A stretch of 64,000 nt of DNA from Rhineura floridana (taxonomy: Eukaryota; Chordata; Lepidosauria; Squamata; Rhineuridae): the NCBI RefSeq assembly GCF_030035675.1, contig NC_084482.1:75491120-75555119 (forward strand), given 5' to 3'. The notes below the pieces were generated by a model, which made no database searches, was not told where the DNA came from, and saw nothing but the letters and a program-made list of their open reading frames with translations. A program made the translations under genes and the position numbers. Positions 43,525 to 52,600 of the stretch are shown one piece after another (positions within the stretch are counted from its first letter, which is position 1; the number at the start of each line of letters is the position of its first letter).

Positions 43525-44668
43525 CTTCTTGGGAAGGTGGTTGACAGGGTCATGGTGGAGCAATTGCAGGCATGAAACTATCTAGACCTATTTTAGTCCT
43601 TACTTTTGGATCAAATTGGCCTTATTGAGAAAGGGACAAGGTGAGTTTGATCTTGCTTCTTCTTGGTCTCTCAAGTGCTTTGATACCACCAACCACGGTG
43701 TCCTTCCACATTGGCACTGTAGAATGGACACTTGGGGCACCGTATTGCAGTGGTTCCAATCCTATTTACAGGACCGGCTCCAGAGTAGCAGTGGGAGGGT
43801 TCTCCTCAGCTGATTGAGGACCAATAAACTGAATTTGAATCCTGGCAAGATGGAGGTTTTATGGGTGAGTGGTTTCTGTGTCTAGGAGATAGGCCAGTTA
43901 CCTGTTCTGGGACAGAGTTGCACACCCTCTGAAGGAGCAGGTACACATTTTGGGGTGCTCCTGAGTCCATCTTTGTTGCTGGAGGCTCATGTGTCTTCAA
44001 GGGTAGGGACACCTTTTACCACTTTAGACTGGTATGAGCTGTGGCCATCCCTAACCTAGGATAGCTTGGTCATTGTGGACCAGGCATTAATAAACATAAG
44101 ATTGAATTACTGCAATGTGCTGTATGCGGGACTGCCCTTAACGTTGGTCCAGAAGCTGTAGCTAGTGCAAAATGTAGGAGCTCATTGGCTGATAGGTGAT
44201 AGGTAACATCCTTGCTGAGAGATCTACACTGGTTGCCAGTTTGCTACCATACCAGTTTAAGGTGCTGTCAGCGGTATATAAAACCCTAAGCAACTTGGGA
44301 CCAGTTGGTTGAGGGGCCACCTTGCTCCATATGTTCCTATGTTGATTAATGGAGGTGCTATTAATAGTGCGACTCAATGTTCATTCTACAACTATAAGGA
44401 GCAGCACATTCAGTGTGATAGCACGAATATTATAGAATTCCCTCCCAATGTATATTAAGCAAGCTCCTTTTGTTTTATCTTCTAGATCTAGACACTCACT
44501 AAACATGTTGCCATTAAACCAAGCTTTCCCTGAAGTGTGGCCAGTTCTGTTTTTTAGTTATTGATGGATGAACAATTTTAATGTTTAACTTTTATATTCA
44601 TGTGACTTTTATTGTTCAGGGATTGTTTAAATTCCGTGATATGTAAGTATACTAAATAAATAAACTTT
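43525..44668 (+). repeat. L2 LINE ORF2 fragment, 3' complete
   Basis: It begins in the RT with GGTGGTTGACAGGGTCATGG and continues with a decayed form of the 'DLSSAFDTIDHGVL...W...GTVLQWFQSYL' block (43640-43790), then L2 C-terminal and 3' UTR sequence ending TATACTAAATAAATAAAC. It is 5' truncated, internally deleted and frame-broken. It ends about 55 bp before the start codon of the LRRC8 paralogue. Confidence 0.8.
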
Positions 44669-44722
44669 GTTTCAATGCAACAATTATGTTACTGAATTCC
44701 TACTTACCATTTGTTTCTAGTG

Positions 44723-45877
44723 ATGTTTAACTTGACAGAAGTTACCTTCCTCAGTGACAGCCATGCTTGGTTCCAGACTTTAAAGCCTTGGTGGGATGTC
44801 CTGATGGACTACTTGGTACTAGCGATGCTGATGGTATCTCTTCTGTCAAGTACTCTGCTGATCTCCATTGACCATATGACCTGCTTACCTCTGAATGACA
44901 AGCTAAATGAGACTACAGCAGCTGTGCCCAAACTTGGAGCTACAGAGAATGCCATCAGTGAAGATTCTGAGAAACATGGCCACACAATCAACCTTGACTA
45001 CCAGCAGTACCTGTACATCAACCATGTTTGCTACCAGAAGGCTTTGCCTTGGTTCTCCAAGTATTTTCCTTACCTAGCACTTGTCAACTCACTGCTCTTA
45101 ATGGCAAGCAGCAACTTCTGGTTCAGTTACCCTAAGACCTCATCAAAGATTGAACACTTCTTATCCATCCTAATGAAATGCTTTGAGTCACCTTGGACCA
45201 TCAAGGCTCTCTCTGAAATGGTCTGCCAGAATTTCCCAGACCTACCCAAAACCACTGATACTGGAGGGTATCAAGAACCCATTTCTCCATCATCCTCTCC
45301 CATCTTAGACTGGAAGGAAAGGGAGCAAGGCCGGGCACTCTTTGAGAAGATCCACAGATTCAGGGCACACACTGAAGGTGCCAGCTTGATTTACATGGTC
45401 TACATGGGACAAACAATCTTCAAAGTTGCAAAGATCCTAACTGTGCTGGGCTATACCTCCAACTATGTAGGAGCCATTTCCTTTGACCATGTTTGCTGGC
45501 TGGACACAGAGAACCTCACTGGTTACTCTGGTTTCCTCTGTACCCACAGTTTGGCTTTTATTTTGCAGAAGCTGATGGCTACCTACCTGTTTTTGGTATT
45601 CTTCTATGCGGTAGTGGGGGCTTACCCATTGTTGTGGCTGCTGCGGCAGCCATTGCAGACGTATTCTTTTAAACAAATGCGAGAAGGCAGTCACTTCCTT
45701 GATATCCCAGATGTCTATAATGATTTTGCTTTCCTGCTGCACATGGCTGACCAGTGTGACCAATTGTATTCATGGCGGTTTGCCATCTTCCTCTCAGCCA
45801 TGAGTAAGAGCTCTTTGCTGGATGTGGGCCTTGACAATGACTTAGGTGTTAAAGGGCTGCAGCAGCAGTGTATATAA
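44723..45877 (+). CDS. LRRC8D-like channel subunit lacking its leucine-rich repeats
   Basis: This single-exon frame of 384 aa starts MFNLTEVTFL, with the ATG two bases after a TTTGTTTCTAG acceptor. It contains the whole LRRC8 pore module: LKPWWDV with span 1 (about 22-47), C54, C103, spans 2-4 at about 115-135, 232-252 and 283-307, C258, C273, the loop 'REQGRALFEKIHRFRAH', and IPDVYNDFAFLLHMADQCDQ. It then ends after about 45 more residues (...GLQQQCI), where LRRC8 proteins go on for some 400 residues of LRRs. 'YFPYLAL', 'SNFWF' and 'KCFESPWT' with an MF.L.EV start are closer to LRRC8D than to LRRC8E, and the LRRC8E intron after codon 46 is absent. The pore frame has no break, while the former LRR region downstream is decayed. 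It may give a pore-only or dominant-negative VRAC subunit, or be an early pseudogene; expression is unknown. Confidence 0.85.
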   Translation: MFNLTEVTFLSDSHAWFQTLKPWWDVLMDYLVLAMLMVSLLSSTLLISIDHMTCLPLNDKLNETTAAVPKLGATENAISEDSEKHGHTINLDYQQYLYINHVCYQKALPWFSKYFPYLALVNSLLLMASSNFWFSYPKTSSKIEHFLSILMKCFESPWTIKALSEMVCQNFPDLPKTTDTGGYQEPISPSSSPILDWKEREQGRALFEKIHRFRAHTEGASLIYMVYMGQTIFKVAKILTVLGYTSNYVGAISFDHVCWLDTENLTGYSGFLCTHSLAFILQKLMATYLFLVFFYAVVGAYPLLWLLRQPLQTYSFKQMREGSHFLDIPDVYNDFAFLLHMADQCDQLYSWRFAIFLSAMSKSSLLDVGLDNDLGVKGLQQQCI

Positions 45878-45889
45878 TGACACTCACAG

Positions 45890-46720
45890 GCAAGGTCAGA
45901 ATGCTGAGGCTTTGCAAGCTGCCAGGCTATCTAGGGCCATCTTCTGTAAAACAGAAGCCCTGAAGCACGCAAATGATCCCAGATGAAAGCTGCCAGCAAA
46001 TTGTGTGTACTAACTTAGCTGCACCTTTCTCAATCCTTAATGGTAAAGATGGAACCCACTGACCTAGAATACCTTCAGGAAAGGCCCATAATATTCCACA
46101 TCACATTTCTTGACATTACAACCTGGGGATGTCTGTCTCAGGGGTCTCCACCAGCTGCATCTCTCTGGCAACTTCAGCAAGATGAAAGACACAGAGTCCC
46201 CACACAATAGGCTTAATATCTTGGCGCTCTGAGGCAGTTTAGGCAAGAATCTAACTTCTTGGAGATAACGTTCAGTTTATCACTGCCATCTCAAAATCCC
46301 GTGTGATGACACTGACCTGCTAGCACTGCCAGAGGAGGATACAGCACTATGCCAGGTCTGTCATAGTGGTTCAGGGTATGCAAGATCTTGTTCTCTCTGT
46401 AAATAAGCTGCAGTTCTTTTCCCATGACTGTTCATCCTAAGGAAATGTTGGTGCCTATATCTCAGCCAGCACTATTTCTTGTATTTTATCATTCTGGAAA
46501 TAAGACTGCTAGAATATCTGCTCTCTAAATCAATAGGATCTAAGCCTTTATGTCTCTTTCTCTGATTGTTTGGAGATCAACTGTCTGCTGCTAAGGGGAA
46601 ATAATTTGATTGCAGTCCTGTCAGAATCTTGAGTCACCTGTTCAGGTTAGCTTTGAAAGGAAACACTATGGGACCATTCTCCTCCCCTTTACAGATAAGG
46701 CTTTGCCCTCTACGTTGGAA
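45890..46720 (+). pseudogene. Decayed LRR-domain remains of the LRRC8D-like gene
   Basis: Short LRRC8-like scraps follow the stop in colinear order but in different frames. At 45901 comes LRLCKLPGYLG (compare [11 protein letters not shown]). At 46052 comes EPTDLEYLQ (compare ELTELQSLK). At 46137-46169 comes LRGLHQLHLSG (compare [11 protein letters not shown]). At about 46229-46290 comes LRQFRQESNFLEITF with SLSLP (compare [12 protein letters not shown]...LP). At 46629-46664 comes LSHLFRLALKGN, followed by CPLRWKK (compare LSTLDLKGN and CPVLKRS). The distance from the pore to LKGN is about 0.2 kb shorter than in LRRC8E. Several frameshifts and deletions are therefore needed. Confidence 0.75.
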
Positions 46721-46934
46721 GAAAATACTCTCTGAGATCAGCTCAGTCCTTTATTTTCTATCTAACTATAGTGCAACTGAGATATATACTGTTTTGAGTG
46801 AGCTTACAATTAATCTTCACTATCTATCTTTAGAGTCTATCTGCTACTCACATCAACTAGAAAGCGCAGGGGCATTTAACTTATACCATAGATTAAGTAA
46901 TACTACCACGGGTCATTGATTCATGCAGGGTTGG

Positions 46935-47085
46935 GATTCACAGAATCATAGAAATGTAGAGTTGGAAGGGGCCTATAAGGCCATCAAGTCGAACCCCCTG
47001 CTCAATGCAGGAACCCAACTTAAAGCATACCCAACAGGTGGCTGTCTAGCTGCATTTTTAATGCCTTCAGTGTTGGAGAGCCCAC
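46935..47085 (-). repeat. CR1 LINE 3' fragment
   Basis: AGAATCATAGAAATGTAGAG, TTGGAAGGGGCCTATAAGGC and GAACCCCCTGCTCAATGCAG are the characteristic reverse strand of a sauropsid CR1 3' end. It lies 0.2 kb beyond the LRR remains. Confidence 0.85.
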
Positions 47086-47116
47086 AAATACGGATGACAT
47101 CATACGTGTATTAATA

Positions 47117-47297
47117 TAGAAGGGCTGCATCTCAGTAGTAAAGCATGTGCTTTGTATGCAAAAGATCCTAGGTTCAATCCCTGGCATGTCCAGTTAAGGC
47201 TAGGAAAGGTTCCTGCCTGATACTCTGGAGAACTGCTGCTGGTCAGTAATACTGAGCTAGATGGCCCAAGAGTCTGATTCAATATATGGCAGCCTCC
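47117..47297 (+). repeat. tRNA-derived SINE, best copy of its family
   Basis: The head is tRNA-like: GGGCTGCATCTCAGTAGTAA (A box) and GGTTCAATCCCTGG (B box), about 40 bp apart. The body GTTCCTGCCTGATACTCTGG, GAGCTAGATGGCCCAAG and TCTGATTCAATATATGGCAG follows. A second SINE lineage, unrelated in head to the Sauria-type copies. Confidence 0.8.
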
Positions 47298-48047
47298 AAT
47301 ATTCTACTTTATTAAGGGATGAACACAAGAGGAATTCATCACTGGATGATCTGAGTTATGTTTTTACTTTAAAGCAGCAGTTTATATTGGACCAGTGTTG
47401 CTGGCTGAGAGAGTATTTAAGCCTTTCCTTCCCTACAGTTTCCCCAGTTTAAACCCATCCCTAAAACTTCTACCATCACTTGTGCAAAAACCAAACCAAA
47501 CCAGGTACCTGCATCATTCTTGTATTCCCCTCCCCCCGCCCCCGGAGTTTAATGGTAACTGTGTGTGGAAAACTCCAATCAAAATAAAAGTCTCTTGTGT
47601 ATTACAGTTTAAAACAATATTGAAAGATACAAGCTGCAATCCTGTCCTAACCTGGGAATAAGCCCCATTGAACACAATGGGGACGTACTGCAAAGTGAAT
47701 ATGCATAGGATTGGTCCAGCATTTATGGGTCTTCCACATTACATTTGTTTTAGCCCTGAGATATTATCAGAAAAGCACAGCTCGGCTGGCATAATGTTCT
47801 TGCCCTATCCTCAAAGTGAACACATGAACACTCACAAATTAATATATAAACATTGTACCATTTTCTCCAAACTATCTTTTCAATTTTTAAAAAAATTGCA
47901 GGACTTTACAGCTTCACTTTAAGAGTGCAAGGAGTTGTAAAAGACATTCCCATTTTTAGTACTGATGTGATCCACTTTCTGAAACCAAAGGAAATATTTG
48001 GAAAATATTTTCAGCACTCTCATAAAGTATTAAAATAACAAGTGTAG
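47298..48047. other. Non-coding, with a short dispersed repeat
   Basis: About 47630-47712 is a clear 'GCAATCCTA' repeat: AAGCTGCAATCCTGTCCTAA, ATAAGCCCCATTGAACAC, then ATGCATAGGATTG. No exon was recognised. Confidence 0.45.
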
Positions 48048-48711
48048 TGTTGAGCCTCTGCTCACCCACGAGGGCGTGGGAGAGGGAAGACATGAGCTTC
48101 AGACTCCCTAGCTGCCAGGAGGTGCGGAAGACGCAGGAGTGGTGGAGTCTCAACAAGACCTTGGGAGGGAGAGTGAGGTTGCGTTCGGACCTATTCCCAT
48201 GGATGGCGCAATATCCAAAGAAGAGAGCGCGCCACCCCCAGACAGATCAGAGGAGCTGTCGGAGGCTGCCTCTGAGCGTGCGTTAACTCCCCCTTCACCG
48301 AGCGGCTCGAGGGAGCCTCCAAGTGCGTCTCCGCCCCTCGACCTAGAGCCTGTTGCTAAGGAGCCGGTTCTTTCGGATGAGCTGCTGGAGGCATGCCCCC
48401 CGTCACCCCGCTTGCGACGCCACGAGAAATGGACAGGACAGAGGTCAGACTTGTGCAGGAGTCAGAGATTACGATCAAAGACTTTTCCTACTTAAGACTG
48501 CAGCTTTCCAGTTTACGCTGCTGAGTCAACTTTCTTCACATGTTGCAGAGCATGTCTAGAGTGTAGTTAGGGAATTCTAGTGAGCTAGCGTAGAGATTCT
48601 TATGAAGCGCACTGCTTTTGATGTATCCTTTACTTTAATAAAACAAGATTTAATTGCAGCAGTGTCTCAGCCTCGTGGGTCTCGCTCTGAACGGGACATG
48701 TAGTTTCAACA
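48048..48711 (+). mobile_element. Solo LTR of an LTR retroelement (fossil)
   Basis: The 664-bp unit begins TGTTGA and ends TCAACA, the inverted TG...CA ends expected of an LTR. It is GC-rich with an open stretch in its first half. An AATAAA at 48637-48642 precedes a short 3' (R/U5-like) part. No internal region adjoins it. I could not find a matching flanking duplication. The family (Ty3/gypsy or ERV) is not determined. It looks like a recombined solo LTR of moderate age. Confidence 0.6.
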
Positions 48712-48939
48712 TACTCAGTTACAAAACCAGAGTATGTCCAAATCAATCCAGCAGATTGGACAAAAATTCTTCCGCATCTTCCTTTCCTCCCTGTCTCAGA
48801 GGACTGAAGCTTTAAAGATATATGAAAAGTGTGTAAGGCACCTAAGTAAGAAAAAAAGATGCTTCTGATGAAGTATAAAAAAATCAAGAATGAAAAATGA
48901 AGAGGCCTTGAAGCCCTGCAATAGTAAATGAGGACTTAC

Positions 48940-49030
48940 AATGTAATGCTTTATATGCCTATTCAGAAGTAAGTCCTGTTGAGGTCAATTGGGCTTCCCA
49001 CCAGGTAAGCAGATATAGAATTGCAGCTTT
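48940..49030. repeat. Short dispersed 'GCAATCCTA' repeat
   Basis: TATTCAGAAGTAAGTCCTGT, TGAGGTCAATTGGGCTTCC and TATAGAATTGCAGC form another copy of the family seen at 37242 and 47630. Confidence 0.55.
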
Positions 49031-50085
49031 AGTAATTGATAAGCAGGTTGGCAAAGAGCCAGCTCAAAAGTGACCACAGTAGTCTCTGGTTAAATGAGAT
49101 GGCCTGAATGTTGCTAACTCTCTGCTGTGTCCCTAGTTCTAAAATCAATTCAGGACAATGACCCTTATTTTAAATACATATAAGGAAATATTCCAAGAAT
49201 GGGAAAGAGTATCGTAACTGAACCAAGAAGACAAACAGTGCTGTAGGAACTAAATGGACTGTTATGGCTTGCGTTTTGTAGGCAGAAGCCTACTTCATTG
49301 GAATGTTCTGGCTGAAGCCAGGACAAACCTAACTGTAGCTAAAGTCACACAGGGCTGTTGCCGGAATTAGAGGTGATGGACCATAGCAGAAGAGTCAAAG
49401 GCCTAGACTTGGAAACCAATAAGGTAAAACCAACTTAACCCTTTCCTTTAAGCATTGCACCTTCTATAGAAAGATGCTAGGACCTGTAAGAATTCTACAT
49501 TTTTTTTGACGCTACATGTATTGAACCTGTCCTACTCAATATGTAGGCCTTGGTCCACTCACCATCCTGAGTTTGTTATTAGGGGCATTGATGATAAGAA
49601 TAAGTACTTAGGATTTGAACATATCTCCTCACTTCTTCAAATAAACACTCAGCCACTCGAAATCACTCATTCATGCCACCATTAGACTATACCCTATACC
49701 CATATACTATTTACCCTGGGTTTGTTCTCCACTGCATAAAAACGGCAGCAGGAGCAAGAAGACAAAAGAGGTTTGGAGAGATTTTAACATTGCATCCCCC
49801 ATCTCTTGGGATCCCAACCACCACGTCTGTGCCAAAGCTTTGTACTGGGGACAGTACTCTGTCAGGCAGCCCCTCCCCAACTCCAGCCAGAATGGACATG
49901 CTTTACACTGGTAATCTCCCTGCTAATTTTGTCTGGTTTTGAGAGTGTATTAAAAGGGGTTGACAAGTAACTGAACAGGATTTATCTTCTTCCTGTGGTT
50001 CCAGCTGCTGGGATTGCATGTGATTATAGATGTTACTGGAGAACAAGTACTTTCCTCCCATCTAAAGAGCTATAAATAGTGTAGT
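49031..50085. other. Non-coding, no clear repeat
   Basis: The frames at 49673-49942 (+) and 49711-49899 (-) are random-looking. Nothing diagnostic. Confidence 0.35.
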
Positions 50086-50089
50086 GCAA

Positions 50090-50215
50090 GGATGGGGCTG
50101 TGGTCCTCCAGATGTTGCTGGACTTCAACTCCCTTCAGCCCCACCCAGCATGGTTGATAGTCCAGAATGGTGATGGGAGCTGTAGTTCAGCAACATCTGG
50201 AGAACCATAGATTTC
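50090..50215. repeat. Foldback MITE copy
   Basis: TCCTCCAGATGTTGCTGGAC and TTCAACTCCC at the left oppose GGGAGCTGTAGTTCAGCAAC and ATCTGGAGAACC at the right. Confidence 0.7.
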
Positions 50216-50217
50216 CC

Positions 50218-50452
50218 AACCTGGTATAGTGGTTAGGATGCTGGACTAAGACTGGGGAGAGCCAGGTTCAGATCCTGGGTCGTCCATGAAGCTCACTGGG
50301 TGATCTTGGACCAGTCACTGCCTCTCAACTTAACCTACCTCACTGGGTTGTTGTGAGGGTAAAATGGGGGTGGGAGAACCATGTACGCCACCTTGAGCTC
50401 CTTGGAGAAAAGGTGGGATATAAATGCAATAAATACATTAATAAAGAAGCGA
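50218..50452 (+). repeat. tRNA-headed SINE with L2-like tail
   Basis: Head GGTATAGTGGTTAGGATGC and GTTCAGATCCTGG; middle CCATGAAGCTCACTGGGTGA; tail TTGTTGTGAGGGTAAAATGG, CACCTTGAGCTCCTTGGAG and a GGTGGGATATAA...AATAAATAC end. It lies just upstream of the MAP2K7 CpG island. Confidence 0.85.
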
Positions 50453-50932
50453 AAGAAAGCGTAAGCGCAGACATACAGGCAAGCTGAACGATTGATCGAT
50501 CGCGCAGGAAAACGTTGTTCGTCTTTGGAGCAGTTCAGTTTTGGCCGGTCTCCAAACGTGATAGGTGTGTGTCCCACATTAGTGACGAGGAGCGTCTTTA
50601 AAAAACCCTCCGCCCCGCCATGACTCTCTCATGCGCCCCTCGCCCCCATCAAACATTGAATGGAAACGCGCATGCGTAGCAGGAGATGTCCACAATGTCA
50701 CTGGTGGTGCAGTTTGTCCGTTGAGGCGTAGAGACTGAGCAGCACAGTGCTTTAGAGCTTTGCGCGTGCGCACGAGGAAGAGCTGTGAGGTAAAACAACC
50801 ACAGGGCAAAACGGAGCCGAGTCTTGAGGGAGGGAGCCGAAGATACGGTGGCCTGGCTGGTCCTTACAGCGCCTGCGTATTGTGGTGTTTGTGTATTCTG
50901 GCTGCGCGGCGGCAGCTCCGGGGGAGGGGGGG

Positions 50933-50943
50933 AAGATGGCGGC
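50933..50943 (+). promoter_or_regulatory. MAP2K7: YY1-type motif over the MAP2K7 start codon
   Basis: AAGATGGCGGC matches the strong YY1 consensus and contains the MAP2K7 ATG. The same placement is known for many ubiquitous genes whose proteins begin Met-Ala-Ala. Confidence 0.6.
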
Positions 50944-51059
50944 GTCCTCGCTGGAGCAGAAACTGTCCCGCTTGGAGGCCAAGCTGAAACAGGAGAACAG
51001 GGAGGCCCGGAGGCGCATCGACCTCAACTTGGAGATCAGTCCTGCCCGGGCTCGGCCTA
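50936..51059 (+). CDS. MAP2K7: MAP2K7 (MKK7) exon 1, JNK-docking N-terminus
   Basis: MAP2K7 is the dual-specificity kinase that phosphorylates JNK on Thr (and Tyr) in stress and cytokine signalling. Exon 1 encodes MAASSLEQKLSRLEAKLKQE, a coiled-coil N-terminus also carrying the first JNK-docking (D-site) character. Then come NREARRRIDLNLEIS, in which the basic RRR followed by L-x-L is a D-site, and PARARP. It matches the human start almost residue for residue as I recall. The exon ends with one base of a split codon (phase 1) at the donor A|GTAAGG. The kinase domain lies beyond the window, so only the start of the gene is present. Confidence 0.95.
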
Positions 51060-52417
51060 GTAAGGGAGGGTTTGAGGGGAACGGGGTGGGCGGCGGGCGG
51101 CGGCGGCGGGTCTTAGTGGAAGGGCCGCTGCTTGGATGACATGGGCTCGTCTGAGCTTCGGGGCCAGCGGGGCGGTGGGGGCGGGGAGAGTGGAGCTGCC
51201 ACGGAGAGGGTGTGAAAGGCAGTCCCTTCCAGGAAAGCGAAGGGATCGGCAACGGAAGACCTGGGGGCAGAGAGGAGAATCAAGGAGCGCTTGTTTACGA
51301 AGGAGTCTGGAAAAGGTGGAGGCCCAAGGCCAGTGCAGTGGTGCAGGGAGAAGAGTGAGGGAATAAGTAAAGAACCGAGGGAAGAGGGGGCTTAAAGGGG
51401 AGGTTAAAGGGGCTTAAAGAGGAAAGCACGTCGGGTGTAGGGTGGGACCTGTAATGTAATGTCGGGGCTACAATGGGTGTGTGGCTTTTATGAGAAGAAT
51501 TTGTGGATTCAGTGTGGAAGGAAAAGAAATATGAGGAGCAGCAGGGGGCACAGACAGAGTAAGGTCATGGAAACCATCCTGAAACAACTATGTGTTGTGG
51601 TTATGATGTGATGATATTAGTGGGCCATGGTTCTTTGAGATTTTTTTAAGGTGAGGACAGTATATTTAGAGCTCAAAGTTGCTGTCTGCTTTAATGGAGG
51701 GAAAGAGAGGTTTCCCTTGTATTCTGCGCAGAGAGACAGGTACAGTGCCAGAAAGTGTTACAATGGAGAAAGTAACAGTAGGCTTAGGACCCTCCTATTG
51801 TCATGTTATAGCCATGTTTTTGAGTTTAAGGGAGGCTAAGCAGGCCCTTATCCTGTAGTGGACAGATGAGTGTGGGTTGGGAATGGCATGAAATAGTGAT
51901 GTGGTCTGATAAGAAATCTCCCCAAGTGCATGCATCTCTAGACCAGTGGCACTGTCTCTTGTTGGATGAGTAACTTTTTGTGGGTAAAGAGGTTCACAAG
52001 AGATCTCTATGTATACCAAGTTCTAACTAAAATACAGGAAAGTTCCATATTGTACATACAACAGTTTTTCCCAAACCCATATGTTTTTTCGCCGGATTAA
52101 AATTGAATGCACAGTTTGTCCTATACCTAGATGCATGTCAAGGATCCTTGTGGGGTAATCCAGGTAATATTGTCTCTTAGTTAACTGCCCTCCTTTTCTG
52201 TCTAGTGCCTTCTGGTGATGTTTCTGGGATCCCCATGCACTTGGCAGTTGCAACACAGAGTATGCCAGGGAATCCCTGTATATCCTTACTTCCTCCCTGT
52301 GGATGATGACTGCCTATGTATTGGTAGAGAGGAGGAGGAGCAGGTCTCCCTGCTCTGAGGGAAATAGAATGGTGCAGGCATTCAACATGGTGGCTTTATT
52401 CTTTCTTCAGTCTCTCT

Positions 52418-52600
52418 AATTTATTTATTTATTTATTTATTTTATTTAATTTCTATACCGCCCAAAGCCAAAAGGCTCTCTGGGCAGTGTACATAAGAGT
52501 AAAACAGCATAAAATACAAAAACATAGAAATAAATAGCAAACTCAACAGAACAAGTAATTAAATAGCATTAAAATACAATAGCAGCAGTCCAGCAGGAAG
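52418..52600 (-). repeat. L2/CR1-like LINE 3' end with (TTTA)n
   Basis: (TTTA)n then TTCTATACCGCCCAAAGCC, CTCTCTGGGCAGTGTACATA and an A-rich 3' UTR. Same family as 36476-36800. Confidence 0.75.

Larger units (their letters stand above)
50560..51200. promoter_or_regulatory. MAP2K7: CpG island and promoter of MAP2K7
   Basis: A CpG-rich block surrounds exon 1. Two NRF-1-type palindromic sites lie upstream of the start codon, GCGCATGCGT at 50668-50677 and TGCGCGTGCGCA at 50761-50772, about 165-270 bp before it. No TATA box is obvious, so dispersed initiation of a housekeeping type is expected. Confidence 0.75.

Noticed and set aside
44711-44722. Start of the LRRC8D-like protein at the first codons of the open frame
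   Set aside because: These codons lie in the splice acceptor (TTTGTTTCTAG). The ATG at 44723 aligns with the LRRC8D start.
47117-47190. Genuine tRNA gene
   Set aside because: A and B boxes are present, but the cloverleaf is not intact and the sequence continues into a SINE body repeated at other sites.
48139-48495. 118-codon Pro/Ser/Glu-rich frame as a host gene
   Set aside because: It lies wholly inside a unit with LTR-like ends and a polyadenylation signal, so it is treated as part of an LTR fossil.
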